Shown piece after piece: positions 35,657-45,500 of a DNA stretch of 64,000 nucleotides. Source of the DNA: Alphaproteobacteria bacterium (GTDB lineage Bacteria > Pseudomonadota > Alphaproteobacteria > Micropepsales > Micropepsaceae); assembly GCA_021325375.1 (NCBI GenBank), contig JAJPHG010000024.1:62001-126000 (forward strand). Reading direction: 5' to 3'. The notes under the pieces were generated by a model, which saw nothing but the letters and a program-made list of their open reading frames with translations, was not told where the DNA came from and did not search any database. Made by a program: the position numbers and the translations under genes. Position 1 is the stretch's first letter; each line of letters opens with the position of its first letter.

Positions 35657-36922
35657 TCAAGCGTTCGGCACTTCCTCCGCCGCTTCGATCTGCGCCTCGC
35701 TGGGGGCTGCGAGGCCCGCGTTCTTCAGATGCGGCGACAGGAGCGCGAAAAGATAGCAGGCCAGCATCAATCCGCCGCCGAAGAGATAGGGGGCGCTCGG
35801 ATGCACGCGGTAGAGCGCGGTCGCGATCATCGGCCCGAAGATGAAGCCGGCGCCGCTGGTCGCGCCCGTCAGTCCCGCGATCGCGCCCTGCTCATGCGGA
35901 TCGACCGACAGCGACGCCGCCGCCGCATAGCCGGGCCTGACCATGCCGAAGCCCAGCCCGTTGATCATCAGCGCGAAGACGAGCGGGCCGAACTGGCGCC
36001 CGATGGCGAAGAGCACGAAGGACAGGATGCAGGTGATCGTGCCCCAGCGCATCAAGGTCCGCGCCGACAGATCGAAGCGCTGCACGACGACGAGCTGAGC
36101 GAAGAGCGCCGCCAGCGCGCCCGCCACCAGCCCGATGCCGGTATATTGCGGCGCCTGCTTGGGCGTGTAGTGCAGCACGTCGATGAAGAGATAGCCGATG
36201 GTCTGGATCGGCACCGCGCCCGCGGTCGAGATGCCGACGCCGAAGACGATGAACGGCCAGATGCGCCGGTCGTGCCATTTGAGCGTGCGCCGGTCGGCCG
36301 CATGCGCGTGCGGCCGCTCGTGCTCGGGCAGGAACCACCACACCGCCGCGGCGCTCGCGAACGCGACGAAGGCCGTGAAGTAGAACGGCGCGAACAGGCC
36401 GAACACGACGAGCACCGAACCGATGCCGGGGCCGATGGTCGTGCCCAGGCCGAACGCGGCGCCGATGGTGGCGACGCCCGAGGTGCGCTCCTCGCGCGTC
36501 GTGCGGTCGGCGACATAGGCCTGCGCCGCCGGCCCCGCGCCCGAGCCGAAGACGCCGTAGAGCGCGCGCGACGCGATCATCAGCGGATAGGCGATCGCGA
36601 CCGCCATGAACCCGTCGGTGCCGAGGTTGGCGATGCCGGCGAAGGACGCAAACGATATCCCGAACGCGACGAGCCCGAGCAGGATGACCGGCTTGCGCCC
36701 CAGCCGGTCGCTCTGCCTGCCCCAGAAGCCCGCGGTGAACAGCCAGATCGTGGCCGAGACGACGAAGGGCAGCGTCCCCTGGAACTCGCTCAAATGCAGG
36801 CGGCGCACGAGCGTGGGCAGGATCGCGAACATCACCGACTGCCCCACGCCGTTGCACATCAGGCTGAAAAAAAGAATGGTGAACGCGCGGCGGCGCTCGG
36901 CGGGGGAATGCAATTCGCTCAT
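35657..36922 (-). CDS. MFS transporter, drug:H+ antiporter-like
   Basis: 421 residues from the ATG at 36922. Twelve hydrophobic segments; the loop 2-3 motif GRQSDRLGRKPVILLG is the classic MFS signature and GAGPAAQAYVADRTTREER in loop 4-5 is typical of the sugar/drug transporter group. Substrate unknown. The gene is followed convergently by the low-GC pair and stands upstream of the divergent GLUG genes. Confidence 0.88.
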   Translation of the reverse strand: MSELHSPAERRRAFTILFFSLMCNGVGQSVMFAILPTLVRRLHLSEFQGTLPFVVSATIWLFTAGFWGRQSDRLGRKPVILLGLVAFGISFASFAGIANLGTDGFMAVAIAYPLMIASRALYGVFGSGAGPAAQAYVADRTTREERTSGVATIGAAFGLGTTIGPGIGSVLVVFGLFAPFYFTAFVAFASAAAVWWFLPEHERPHAHAADRRTLKWHDRRIWPFIVFGVGISTAGAVPIQTIGYLFIDVLHYTPKQAPQYTGIGLVAGALAALFAQLVVVQRFDLSARTLMRWGTITCILSFVLFAIGRQFGPLVFALMINGLGFGMVRPGYAAAASLSVDPHEQGAIAGLTGATSGAGFIFGPMIATALYRVHPSAPYLFGGGLMLACYLFALLSPHLKNAGLAAPSEAQIEAAEEVPNA

Positions 36923-37047
36923 CGGAGCCAAACCAGCGCAAACAGGCGGAACCGTCAATACGATTCCGCGCTTGTCTTGAACCACATTTCCTTGGCCGCA
37001 AGCACGCAAAACGCGTATCGTCGGCGGCGCAATCGGAGAGTGCGGCC

Positions 37048-38496
37048 ATGCTGAAGAAGCTGTCCGGCGTTGCCTTGGCGCTTGTGGCGACGCAGGCGCA
37101 TGCTGCGCTGGAGATCTCGTCGAACCCCACCTCCAATGTGAGCTGCTCCGGCGGCGTCTGCACCGCCACGGCGCAGAACGCGGTCCTCAACGTCTCCGAC
37201 CTCGCCTCCATGCTGGCCGGCGGAAATGTCACGGTCGCGAGCGGCAGCGTCGCCTCCGACATCGAGGTCGATGCCGCTCTGTCCTTTGCAAGCGCCACGG
37301 GGCTGACGCTCGATTCCTTTCATTCCATCACGTTCAACAATCCGGTCGAGGTCACCGGAACGCATGCCGCGCTCACCATCACCACCAACGACGGAGGCAC
37401 GAACGGCGACTTCCGCTTCTTCGGCAAGGGCCGCGTGCGCATGTGGGACACGAAGGACAAGCTCGTCATCAACGGCGCGTCCTACGTGCTGGTGAAGAAC
37501 CTCAAGAAGCTCGCACGGAAAGAGACCGGCACGGCGGTGAACGTCGCGCTGGTGCAAAGCGCCGATCTCGGCAAGCAGACGTTCGCGGCGCCCCCGCTCG
37601 CGAACGTCGACGGAACGCTCGAGGGGCTCGGCAATTCCTTCAGCCGTTTCACGATCAACGTCGTGTCGGGCCCGGCCGGGTTCGTCGGCATGCTGAAATC
37701 GACGGGCACGATCCGCGACCTGACGCTGACCTCGGCTTCGGTGACCACCTCCGCGGCGGGCCAGGACGCCGGCACGCTCGTCGCCGCCAATCTGGGAACG
37801 GTCGCCTATTGCTTCGCCGACGGTGCGGTGACGGCGAACGGCACCGGACAGTCCTATATCGGAGGGTTGGTCGGGAAGTCCGCGGGAGTGGTCTCGACCT
37901 CCGGCGCCGGTGTAACGGTGACGAGCCAGAGCTTCGACATCATCGGCGGGCTCATCGGCATAAATTTACCGCCTGCCGGGAATATCGCCGTCGTCGGGCA
38001 GAGCTACGCCACGGGCTCCGTCTCGGCGCCCACGGACAACGGCCATGTCGGCGGCCTCATCGGAGAGAACGATGGCGGCTTCGTCATCGGCTCCTATGCG
38101 CGCGGCGCGGTGACGGGAGGCGCCGGAACGAACTCCTTCATCGGCGGGCTGATCGGTTTTGAAGGGCCCAATCCGTTCGGCGGGCCGGACCCCGTCATCA
38201 ACACGAACTATGCGACGGGCGCCGTCGGCGGCGGCGCGAATGCCGTCATCGGCGGAGTGCTCGGGATCGATTTCGACAACATCGGGAACTCCGACAACTA
38301 CTGGGATGTCGACACCACCGGGATCGGCAATCACTCGCAGGGCGCGGGTATGCCGCCGAACGACCGGGGCCTGAAAGGGTTGACGACCTCCGCTTTCCTG
38401 AGTGCCCTGCCCACCGGCTTCGACCCAGCGACCTGGGGGCAGAAGCACAACATCAATGACGGCTATCCCTATCTTCTCGCGAACCCGCCGCGCTGA
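37048..38496 (+). CDS. Secreted GLUG-repeat protein, first of a tandem pair
   Basis: 482 residues with a signal peptide (LSGVALALVATQAHA). The N-terminal ~140 residues (ISSNPTSNVSC, VLNVSDLASMLAGGNVTV, LTITTNDGG) are haemagglutinin-like; GLUG-type repeats follow, including GGLVGKSAG, GGLIGENDGG and GGLIGFEG. The C-terminus has YWDVDTTGIGN and NINDGYPYL, shared with the next gene. Beta-helical surface or secreted proteins of this kind are often adhesins. No autotransporter or two-partner transporter is adjacent, and no membrane anchor seen. Confidence 0.85.
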   Translation: MLKKLSGVALALVATQAHAALEISSNPTSNVSCSGGVCTATAQNAVLNVSDLASMLAGGNVTVASGSVASDIEVDAALSFASATGLTLDSFHSITFNNPVEVTGTHAALTITTNDGGTNGDFRFFGKGRVRMWDTKDKLVINGASYVLVKNLKKLARKETGTAVNVALVQSADLGKQTFAAPPLANVDGTLEGLGNSFSRFTINVVSGPAGFVGMLKSTGTIRDLTLTSASVTTSAAGQDAGTLVAANLGTVAYCFADGAVTANGTGQSYIGGLVGKSAGVVSTSGAGVTVTSQSFDIIGGLIGINLPPAGNIAVVGQSYATGSVSAPTDNGHVGGLIGENDGGFVIGSYARGAVTGGAGTNSFIGGLIGFEGPNPFGGPDPVINTNYATGAVGGGANAVIGGVLGIDFDNIGNSDNYWDVDTTGIGNHSQGAGMPPNDRGLKGLTTSAFLSALPTGFDPATWGQKHNINDGYPYLLANPPR

Positions 38497-38673
38497 TCAT
38501 GCTTCCATTCGAGGATCGCGCTTCGTCGCGCCGCGCATGCACTCGAAGGTTGTGACGGTTCGGTTCACTCATCGGAAGCGAAATCCGCGCGATCCGTGCA
38601 GCTGCGTCGAGCCCGCTGGTCTATCGTCGCAACACGCGCCAGAATGAAGCGCATAGCGGGGAGATGCACGACG

Positions 38674-40392
38674 ATGACGACCGCAACGCGCCTTGCGCCG
38701 GTGCTCGCAGTTCTGTTTGCAGCCACGGCCGCGCAAGCCGAGATGGTGATCTCGTCGAAGCCGACATCGAATGTCGCTTGCGCGGCGGGCGTGTGCTCGG
38801 CGACCGCCGCGAAGGCGGTGCTGAACGCGACGGATCTTACGAACATGCTCGCCGGCGGCGACGTCACGCTCGTTCCCGGAACGACGGCCGAGGATATCCG
38901 GGTCGCAGCCGCGGTGAGCTGGGCGAGCGCACAGCGCCTGACCCTCGACTCCTATCATGCAATCGCGATCTGGGCGCCGGTCGTCGCCACGGGCGGCGGA
39001 GCGCTCACGCTCACGATCAATGACGGCGGCCGCGCCGGCGATCTCAGATTCTCCGGCGCAGGCTATGCCGGGTTCTGGGACCTGGAGAGTTCGCTGATCG
39101 TGAACGGGACGTCCTACACGCTGGTCGGCGACGTGAAATCGCTGGCCGCCGCGATCGAAGCCGATCCCACCGGCTCCTACGCGCTCGCGGCGGATTACGA
39201 CGCAACGGCGGACGGAACCTATACCGCCTCGCCCGTCAGGGTCGGGTTCCGGGGGAATTTCGAAGGCCTGGGCCACACGATCCGGAACTTGAGCATCCTC
39301 GACAGGCGGAAACAGCCAAACACCGCCGACGCGCTGTTCAAGAGGACCGGCCATCAGGCGGTCATCCGCGACCTGATCCTGGAAGCGGTCAGCGCGAGCG
39401 GCGGAGGCGAAGGATTTCTGGCGGGGTTGGTCGCCGTGAACTACGGCGCGATCCTCAACGTGCGGGTCGCAGGCCAGATAACCGGGCGTCCGCGGACCGA
39501 CATCATCGGCGGCGTGGCGGCCCAGAACTTCGGGCGTATCCGCGACGCCAGCTTCGCCGGAGACGTCAGCGGCTCCGGCGCGATGGGCGGCCTTGTCGGC
39601 TGGAACTACAACACCATCGACCATTCCCGCACGAGCGGCACGGTCAACCATATCTACCTTCGGCCGGGGGGCGATACGTTCGTCGGCGGCCTCGCCGGCT
39701 TCAACGGCTATATCCAGAACGGCTTCAGCGGCGGGATCATAATCGCGTCCCACAGCACCAGCGCCGTCGCCAGCAACGTCCCCGAGACGAGCGTCGGCGG
39801 GCTGGTCGGCGGCACGCGGGGATTCATCTGGAAATCATCGGCGTCCGGCAGCGTCACGTTCTCGTCCGACGCCGGAGCCGTCGGAGGCCTGGCCGGCCTC
39901 AACATCGCGCTGATCCAGGAGTGCCACGCGGAGGGGCCGGTCTCGGCGACGGGCGACGTCAACGCCGCCGGCGGATTCGTCGGAGACAACGGAAACGGCA
40001 CAGTCCAGGATTCCTATGCCTTGGGGGCCGTCCAGGGCGGAGACAACTCGGGCTATGCCGGCGGCTTTGTCGGAGCCAACGGGCGCGGCACCAGCGGCAG
40101 CGTCGTGACGTCCTATTCCACCGGCCAGGTCACCGCCGGCACGAAGAATCTGGGCGGCTTCGTCGGCTTCGAGCAGGGCGGCCAGGCGCAGACCTATTGG
40201 GATCTCGACACGAGCGGGATTTCGGATCCGAGCAAAGGCGCGGGCAACATCGCCAACGATCCCGGCCTCACCGGATTGACCGACAGCCAGCTGAAATCGG
40301 CGCTGCCGGCCGGCTTCGCTGCGAAAGTCTGGAGACAGAGCCCGTCGATCAACAACGGCTATCCCTTTCTGCGCGCGAATCCGCCGCAATGA
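38674..40392 (+). CDS. Secreted GLUG-repeat protein, second of a tandem pair
   Basis: 572 residues from the ATG at 38674 (an ATG at 38644 would also fit). Signal peptide TRLAPVLAVLFAATAAQA. It shares with the first copy the N-terminal ISSKPTSNVAC/MLAGGDVTL block, the GLUG repeats (GGLVGWNYNT, GGLAGFNG, GGLVGGTRG, GGFVGDNGNG, GGFVGANGRG) and the C-terminal YWDLDTSGI and NNGYPFLRANPP. The middle is about 90 residues longer. The two are diverged tandem duplicates, probably secreted beta-helical proteins. Confidence 0.85.
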   Translation: MTTATRLAPVLAVLFAATAAQAEMVISSKPTSNVACAAGVCSATAAKAVLNATDLTNMLAGGDVTLVPGTTAEDIRVAAAVSWASAQRLTLDSYHAIAIWAPVVATGGGALTLTINDGGRAGDLRFSGAGYAGFWDLESSLIVNGTSYTLVGDVKSLAAAIEADPTGSYALAADYDATADGTYTASPVRVGFRGNFEGLGHTIRNLSILDRRKQPNTADALFKRTGHQAVIRDLILEAVSASGGGEGFLAGLVAVNYGAILNVRVAGQITGRPRTDIIGGVAAQNFGRIRDASFAGDVSGSGAMGGLVGWNYNTIDHSRTSGTVNHIYLRPGGDTFVGGLAGFNGYIQNGFSGGIIIASHSTSAVASNVPETSVGGLVGGTRGFIWKSSASGSVTFSSDAGAVGGLAGLNIALIQECHAEGPVSATGDVNAAGGFVGDNGNGTVQDSYALGAVQGGDNSGYAGGFVGANGRGTSGSVVTSYSTGQVTAGTKNLGGFVGFEQGGQAQTYWDLDTSGISDPSKGAGNIANDPGLTGLTDSQLKSALPAGFAAKVWRQSPSINNGYPFLRANPPQ

Positions 40393-40395
40393 GCG

Positions 40396-42477
40396 CTATT
40401 GCATCCGCTTGAACCGCACTTCCGACGTGTCGCTGCGGCCTTCGGTGTCGACGACGGTGATGTGCGCGATGCCTTCACCGGGCGGGGCGTAGAGCACGGG
40501 CTGGAAGCGGTCGAAGGTGCCGACCAGCGCGCCGTTGACGAGCCAGGTCAGCGGTCCCTGCCCGCCATCGGCTTTGAGCATGATGGTCTTGTCCTTGGCG
40601 GCCGCGTCCGGCAGCGGCACGGTCGAGCCGTTCGGCGGGAACGAGATCGCGGGCGGCGGCACGACGGCTGCGGCTTGCGCCTTGGGCTCGGTCTCGCGCG
40701 TGAAGACGCGCAGCGACGGCGGAAGCTGCTCGTTGTTGTCGACCATGATCGCGCCCGCAGGGACCGGCGGCGCCTGGCGCTTGTCCGGCGGCAGAAGCTC
40801 GAACGTCTTGAGCAGGATGGGGCCTGCGATCTCGCGCCCGATGCGGCCGGGCCGCGGCGTGCCGTCGGCGCGCCCCACCCACACGCCCACGGTATAGTCG
40901 TTGGAAAAGCCGACCGACCACGCGTCGCGGAAACCATAGGACGTGCCGGTCTTGAAGCCGATGGTGCGGCCGCGCATCAGCCCCTGTCCCATCGCCCAGC
41001 CTTCGGGCAACGCCACGCCATCGAGGATGCCGCGCAGATAATACGCGGCGACCGCGCCGAACATCCGGTGCCGCGGCGCGCCGGGCGCGTCCGCGAGGAA
41101 GCGTAGCCCTTGTGCCTGCCCGCCTTCGGCGATGCCGGAATAGAGCATGGTGATGTCGGCGAGGCTGATGCCGAGGCCTCCGAGCGCCACGGGCAGGCTC
41201 GGGCCTTCCGCATTGTGCGCGGGGAAGACGAGCTTCGCGCCCGCGTTCTGCAGCATCAGCGTGAAGGCGAGCGGGCCGACGCGGTCGAGCACCATCACCG
41301 CCGGCACGTTGAGCGACATGCGCAGCGCGTCGCGCGCCGGTATCTGGCCCTGGAAGCCGCCGTCGAAATCCCTGGGCGCGTATTCGCCGAAATTCGTCGG
41401 CGCGTCCTCCATCATGCTGAGCGGATGCAGGATCAGGTCGTCGAAGGCGAGGCCATAGATGAACGGCTTCAGCGCCGAGCCCGGCGAGCGCGCGCGGTCG
41501 GCGAGGTCGATCTGTCCCGCCGGTCCCCAGTAATCCGTGCCGCCGACATAGGCGACGACGTTGCGCGACTTGTTCTCGACCACGACGACGGCAAGCGTCG
41601 CGCCGTCGTCGAAATAGGCGACCTCCTGCGCCGCCAGCCGCTCCAGCGCGCCCTGCATTTGGCCGTCGAGCGTGGTGACGATGCGCGGGCCGGGGTTGCG
41701 GCGCACGAGGCGGTCGGAGAGATGCGGCGCCGCGAGCGGCATCTTCTGCCGCGCGAACGGCACGCCCTCCTTCATCGCCACGCGCGCGTCGGAGAGCGTG
41801 ACGACGCCCTCCTCGACCATGCGGGTCAAGACCTTGTCGCGGCCCTTCGCGGCCCGGATGGCGTGGCGGTCGGGCCGCTGCTTCACCGGCGATTGCGGCA
41901 GCGCGACCAGGAGCGCGGCCTGCGCCAGGTCGATGCCCGACGGCTCCTTGCCGAAATAGGAGAGCGAGGCGGCGCGCACGCCTTCGAGATTGCCGCCGAA
42001 CGGCGCCAGCGTGAGATAGAGCGAAAGGATCTCGTCCTTGGAATAGCGCTCCTCGAGCTGTACCGCGCGCACCATCTGGAACAGCTTGGTGACGACGCCG
42101 CGCGGCCGCGGCTCCAGAAGACGCGCGACCTGCATGGTGAGCGTCGAGCCGCCGGAGACGATGCGCCTGTTGCTCGCGAGCTGCGCGGTCGCGCGCGCCA
42201 TCGCCAGCGGATCGACGCCGAAGTGATCGTCGAAGCGCTGGTCCTCATACGCCTTGAGCAGCGCGAGATAGCGCGGCGACACGTCGCGCACGGAGGTCTT
42301 GATGCGCCAATAGCCGTCCTTGGTGAGATAGGCGCGCAGCAGGCGCCCGTCGCGATCGGTGACCTCGGGCGACAGGTTGCGCGCCCGCGTCATGTCCGGC
42401 GGATTGGCGACGTCCGCGGCGGCGAGCGCGCAGACGAGGCCAAGGAGCGTGAAGGCGGTAACGACTAAACGACGCAT
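40396..42477 (-). CDS. pbpC: Penicillin-binding protein 1C
   Basis: 693 residues with an N-terminal membrane anchor (LVVTAFTLLGLVCALAA). The glycosyltransferase domain has AYEDQRFDDHFGVD (catalytic Glu) and GGSTLTMQVARLL; the transpeptidase domain has the SxxK motif in SPGSALKPF, SLN, and KTGTSYGFRD. A C-terminal PbpC domain follows. It lies downstream of the alpha-2-macroglobulin gene, the usual pair in which both act in the periplasm. Confidence 0.95.
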   Translation of the reverse strand: MRRLVVTAFTLLGLVCALAAADVANPPDMTRARNLSPEVTDRDGRLLRAYLTKDGYWRIKTSVRDVSPRYLALLKAYEDQRFDDHFGVDPLAMARATAQLASNRRIVSGGSTLTMQVARLLEPRPRGVVTKLFQMVRAVQLEERYSKDEILSLYLTLAPFGGNLEGVRAASLSYFGKEPSGIDLAQAALLVALPQSPVKQRPDRHAIRAAKGRDKVLTRMVEEGVVTLSDARVAMKEGVPFARQKMPLAAPHLSDRLVRRNPGPRIVTTLDGQMQGALERLAAQEVAYFDDGATLAVVVVENKSRNVVAYVGGTDYWGPAGQIDLADRARSPGSALKPFIYGLAFDDLILHPLSMMEDAPTNFGEYAPRDFDGGFQGQIPARDALRMSLNVPAVMVLDRVGPLAFTLMLQNAGAKLVFPAHNAEGPSLPVALGGLGISLADITMLYSGIAEGGQAQGLRFLADAPGAPRHRMFGAVAAYYLRGILDGVALPEGWAMGQGLMRGRTIGFKTGTSYGFRDAWSVGFSNDYTVGVWVGRADGTPRPGRIGREIAGPILLKTFELLPPDKRQAPPVPAGAIMVDNNEQLPPSLRVFTRETEPKAQAAAVVPPPAISFPPNGSTVPLPDAAAKDKTIMLKADGGQGPLTWLVNGALVGTFDRFQPVLYAPPGEGIAHITVVDTEGRSDTSEVRFKRMQ

Positions 42478-42489
42478 CCAACGACTTCC

Positions 42490-42518
42490 CCCTCGCCCCC
42501 ACGAAGTGGGGGAGAGGG
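42490..42518. repeat. Hairpin between the macroglobulin gene and pbpC
   Basis: CCCTCGCCCCCAC (42490-42502), GAA, GTGGGGGAGAGGG (42506-42518) is a near-perfect 13-bp stem. It lies in the 48-bp gap inside the operon and could stabilise the upstream message or attenuate read-through. A similar GC stem is at 49100-49123. Confidence 0.7.
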
Positions 42519-42525
42519 ATTCTTT

Positions 42526-45500
42526 CTATTTGATCGTCACGCTCCCCATGCTCGTGCGCGCCATGACGCCGGGGGCGTACATATCCTCGACGACGCCGGC
42601 GGGCATCGCGAAGGTGCCCGTCGTCACCGCGCGCGCGATGTAGGCGACGCGGAACGCCGGCGTCGGCTCGGGCTTCTTGTTGTCGCTCGGGCGGTATTGC
42701 GAGCCGACGCTGAACGCCGCGACGTAGCGGTCGTCGCGCGAGTCGCTCATCGACAGGTCCGCGAGGTTGCCGCCGATCCACGGATAGGCCTTGCCGTCGT
42801 CGCCGGCGAGCTTGAGCTCGACCTCGAGCCCCGCAGGCAAGAGGTCGATCATGCCCATCTGGTGATAGTAGTTGTTGGGCATCTGGCCGGAGAGCACGAC
42901 CAGCACGCGGTCGTTCTGGTGGATGTTGGAAAGATCGGCGGGCGTTCCGGCCATCGTCCACACAGACTTGTTGAGCGTCAGCCCGTTCGCCATCGCCGGC
43001 ATCGGAAGCGCGGGCGTGCCCTGCACCGAGGTCGTGCGCCACACGAGCGCGTCGCCCTTGTTGAGGAACGTCAGCCCGGACGCAAGCTGTCCGAGCGACG
43101 GCGACAGGCGGATCGCGCCGTCGCGCGGCATCTGAGGCTTGCCGTTGAGCAGGATGTTGAGCGGTGTCCTCTGGCGCGTCAGCTCATAGGCCGCGCGCAG
43201 CATCCACGCCTTCTCCTGCGTCGTCGTGGCGTTGAGGCGCATGTCGATCTGGTCGCTCTTCGACAGGAACGCTGGGACGAGCTGCGCCTGGCCGCTCTCG
43301 GCCGCGAGCGCGGTGGCGCCGGCGACGTCGCGCAGTAGCGAGCCGTAATCGGCCGTCGGGTATTTGCTCGGATCGGCCTTGATCGCGATCTCGCGGGCGC
43401 GCTCGAAGCCGTAGGCCGCGCGCGAACGGTCGCCCACTTCGGCCGCTGCGGCGCCCGTGAGCGCGGGCGCGATGGCCGTGTTCATCTCAGGCCCGCGCGT
43501 GTCGGAGAAGTAGCGCAGATCGGAGATGTTCACCTGGCCGATGCGCGCCAGCACGTAGAACGCATAGGCGCGCGTGTTGTCGTCGTTCTGGTCGGACGAC
43601 GCGGCCGTCTTCAGCCAGCTCGACCCGCGGCGCAGCGCGTCGTTCGGCACGACATAGCCCTTGGCCTTGGCCTGGTTGAGGAAATCGAGCGCGAAGACGC
43701 TGATCCAGGGCTCCGCATCCGTGCCCGGCGCCCACATGCCGAAATTGCCGGCATAGTTCTGCATGTCGAGCACGGCGTCGATCGCCTCCTGCTCGCGGTC
43801 GTGCAGCGCCTTGTCCTTGGGGAGCCCTGCGAGATCGGAGAGGTCGTTGAAGACGAGCAGCGGCATGGCGCGGCTCGTCGTCTGCTCGATGCAGCCATAG
43901 GGATATTTGTCGAGCCATTTGAGCAGGCCCGGCACGTCGGTGTAGCCGTGCGCCGACGAGACGGTCAGCGCCACGTTCTGCGTGCCCGGGATCAGGTCGG
44001 CGACGAGCGCCTTGTTGGCGGTGTAGCTCTGGTTGGGACCGAGGCCCACGACCTCGTCGCGCGCCAAATCGAGCTGCGGCGCGCGCGCCTGGATCTGCCA
44101 GCTGTGGGTGACGTTGAAGCCGTTCGGGCCCGTCACCTTCAGCACGACGTCGGAGATGCCGATGCTGTTGGCGCTCATGTCGACCGGCAGCAGCACGCGC
44201 TGGCCGACATTGATCGCGCGCGTGACGTTGGCGCTGGCGCCGAGCACGACCGGCGCGGTCGCCGTGACGGTCGCGGTATAGTTGCCGCTCGCGCCTTCGA
44301 CGTTGTTGATGTTGAGCGCCGCGAGCGCATGGTCGCCCGGCGCCAGGAACCTGGGCAGCACAATGTCGGCCACGACCGGATCGCGCACCGTGAGCGGCCG
44401 GTCGGCATGGCCGAGCTTGGTCTTGGTGACCGCGACCGCCATCAGCCTGAGCTCGCCGTTGAAGTCGGGGATGTCGAGCGGGACGTTGGCGACGCCGTTC
44501 GCGCCCACCTTCACCAGCCCCGAGAACAGCGCCACGGTCTTCACAGGCACGACGCTGAGCGAGCGGCCGCCGAAGCTGTCGCCGCCTTCGCGCATCGAGC
44601 CGACCGCGCCCTTCTCGGCCTTGATCAGCCGTCCGTAATCGTCGCGCATGTCGACGCCGAGGCGGCGCTTGCCGAAGTAATAGCCGTTCGGATCGGGCGA
44701 TTTGTAATCGGTGAGCTGGAGGATGCCTTCATCCACCGCGGCCAGCGTGAGATACGCGTCCTCGCCGGAATCGAGCCCCTTCACGGTGACGGGGATGCTG
44801 ATCTTCTGGCGCGGCGTGATCTTCGCCGGACCGCCGATGGCCACGTTCAGCGTGCGCGGCGAATTGTCGAGCGTCAGCCAGGTCAGGCCGATGGCGCGCA
44901 CCGGCTCGCGGCCGGTGGCTTCGGCAAGCGGCTTGTAGTCGGTGACGAGCACATAGGCGCCCGGGCCCCAATCGGCAGAGACGGGGATGTTCACCGTCGT
45001 CCCGCCCGCCGGCGCGTCGATGAGCTGCGATGAGAACACCTTGTCGCCCGCGACCACGACCAGCGCCTTGCCGCTCGAGGACGGCTTGATCGTGACCTTC
45101 GCGATATCGCCCGCGCGGTAGCTGGGCTTGTCGGAGCCGACCGGGATGCGGTCGGGCCTGTCGTTGTCGGCGTTCGCCGCCCAGCCGGAATAGAAGCGGT
45201 AGGACGACGCGGCGCCCGATTTCGGATCGGTGATCGTCAGGCGATAGTCGCCCCAGGGCAGCGTCTGCGCGAGCTTGACCGGCGCGCCCGCGCCGATCGC
45301 CATCGAGCCTGAGGTAATCAAACGGTCGCGCGTAACCGATTTGTATTTCCACTTCGAATCTTCCTGGAACCACTGATAGGTCGTCTCTTCCCGCACCCAG
45401 GAGAAGGTCAGCCCCGACAGCGCGATGCGCTTGCCGTCGGCGTCGAGCGCGACCGCCTCGAAGCCCGCACGCGTGTTCTCCGGCACGGCGCCGGTCTGGA

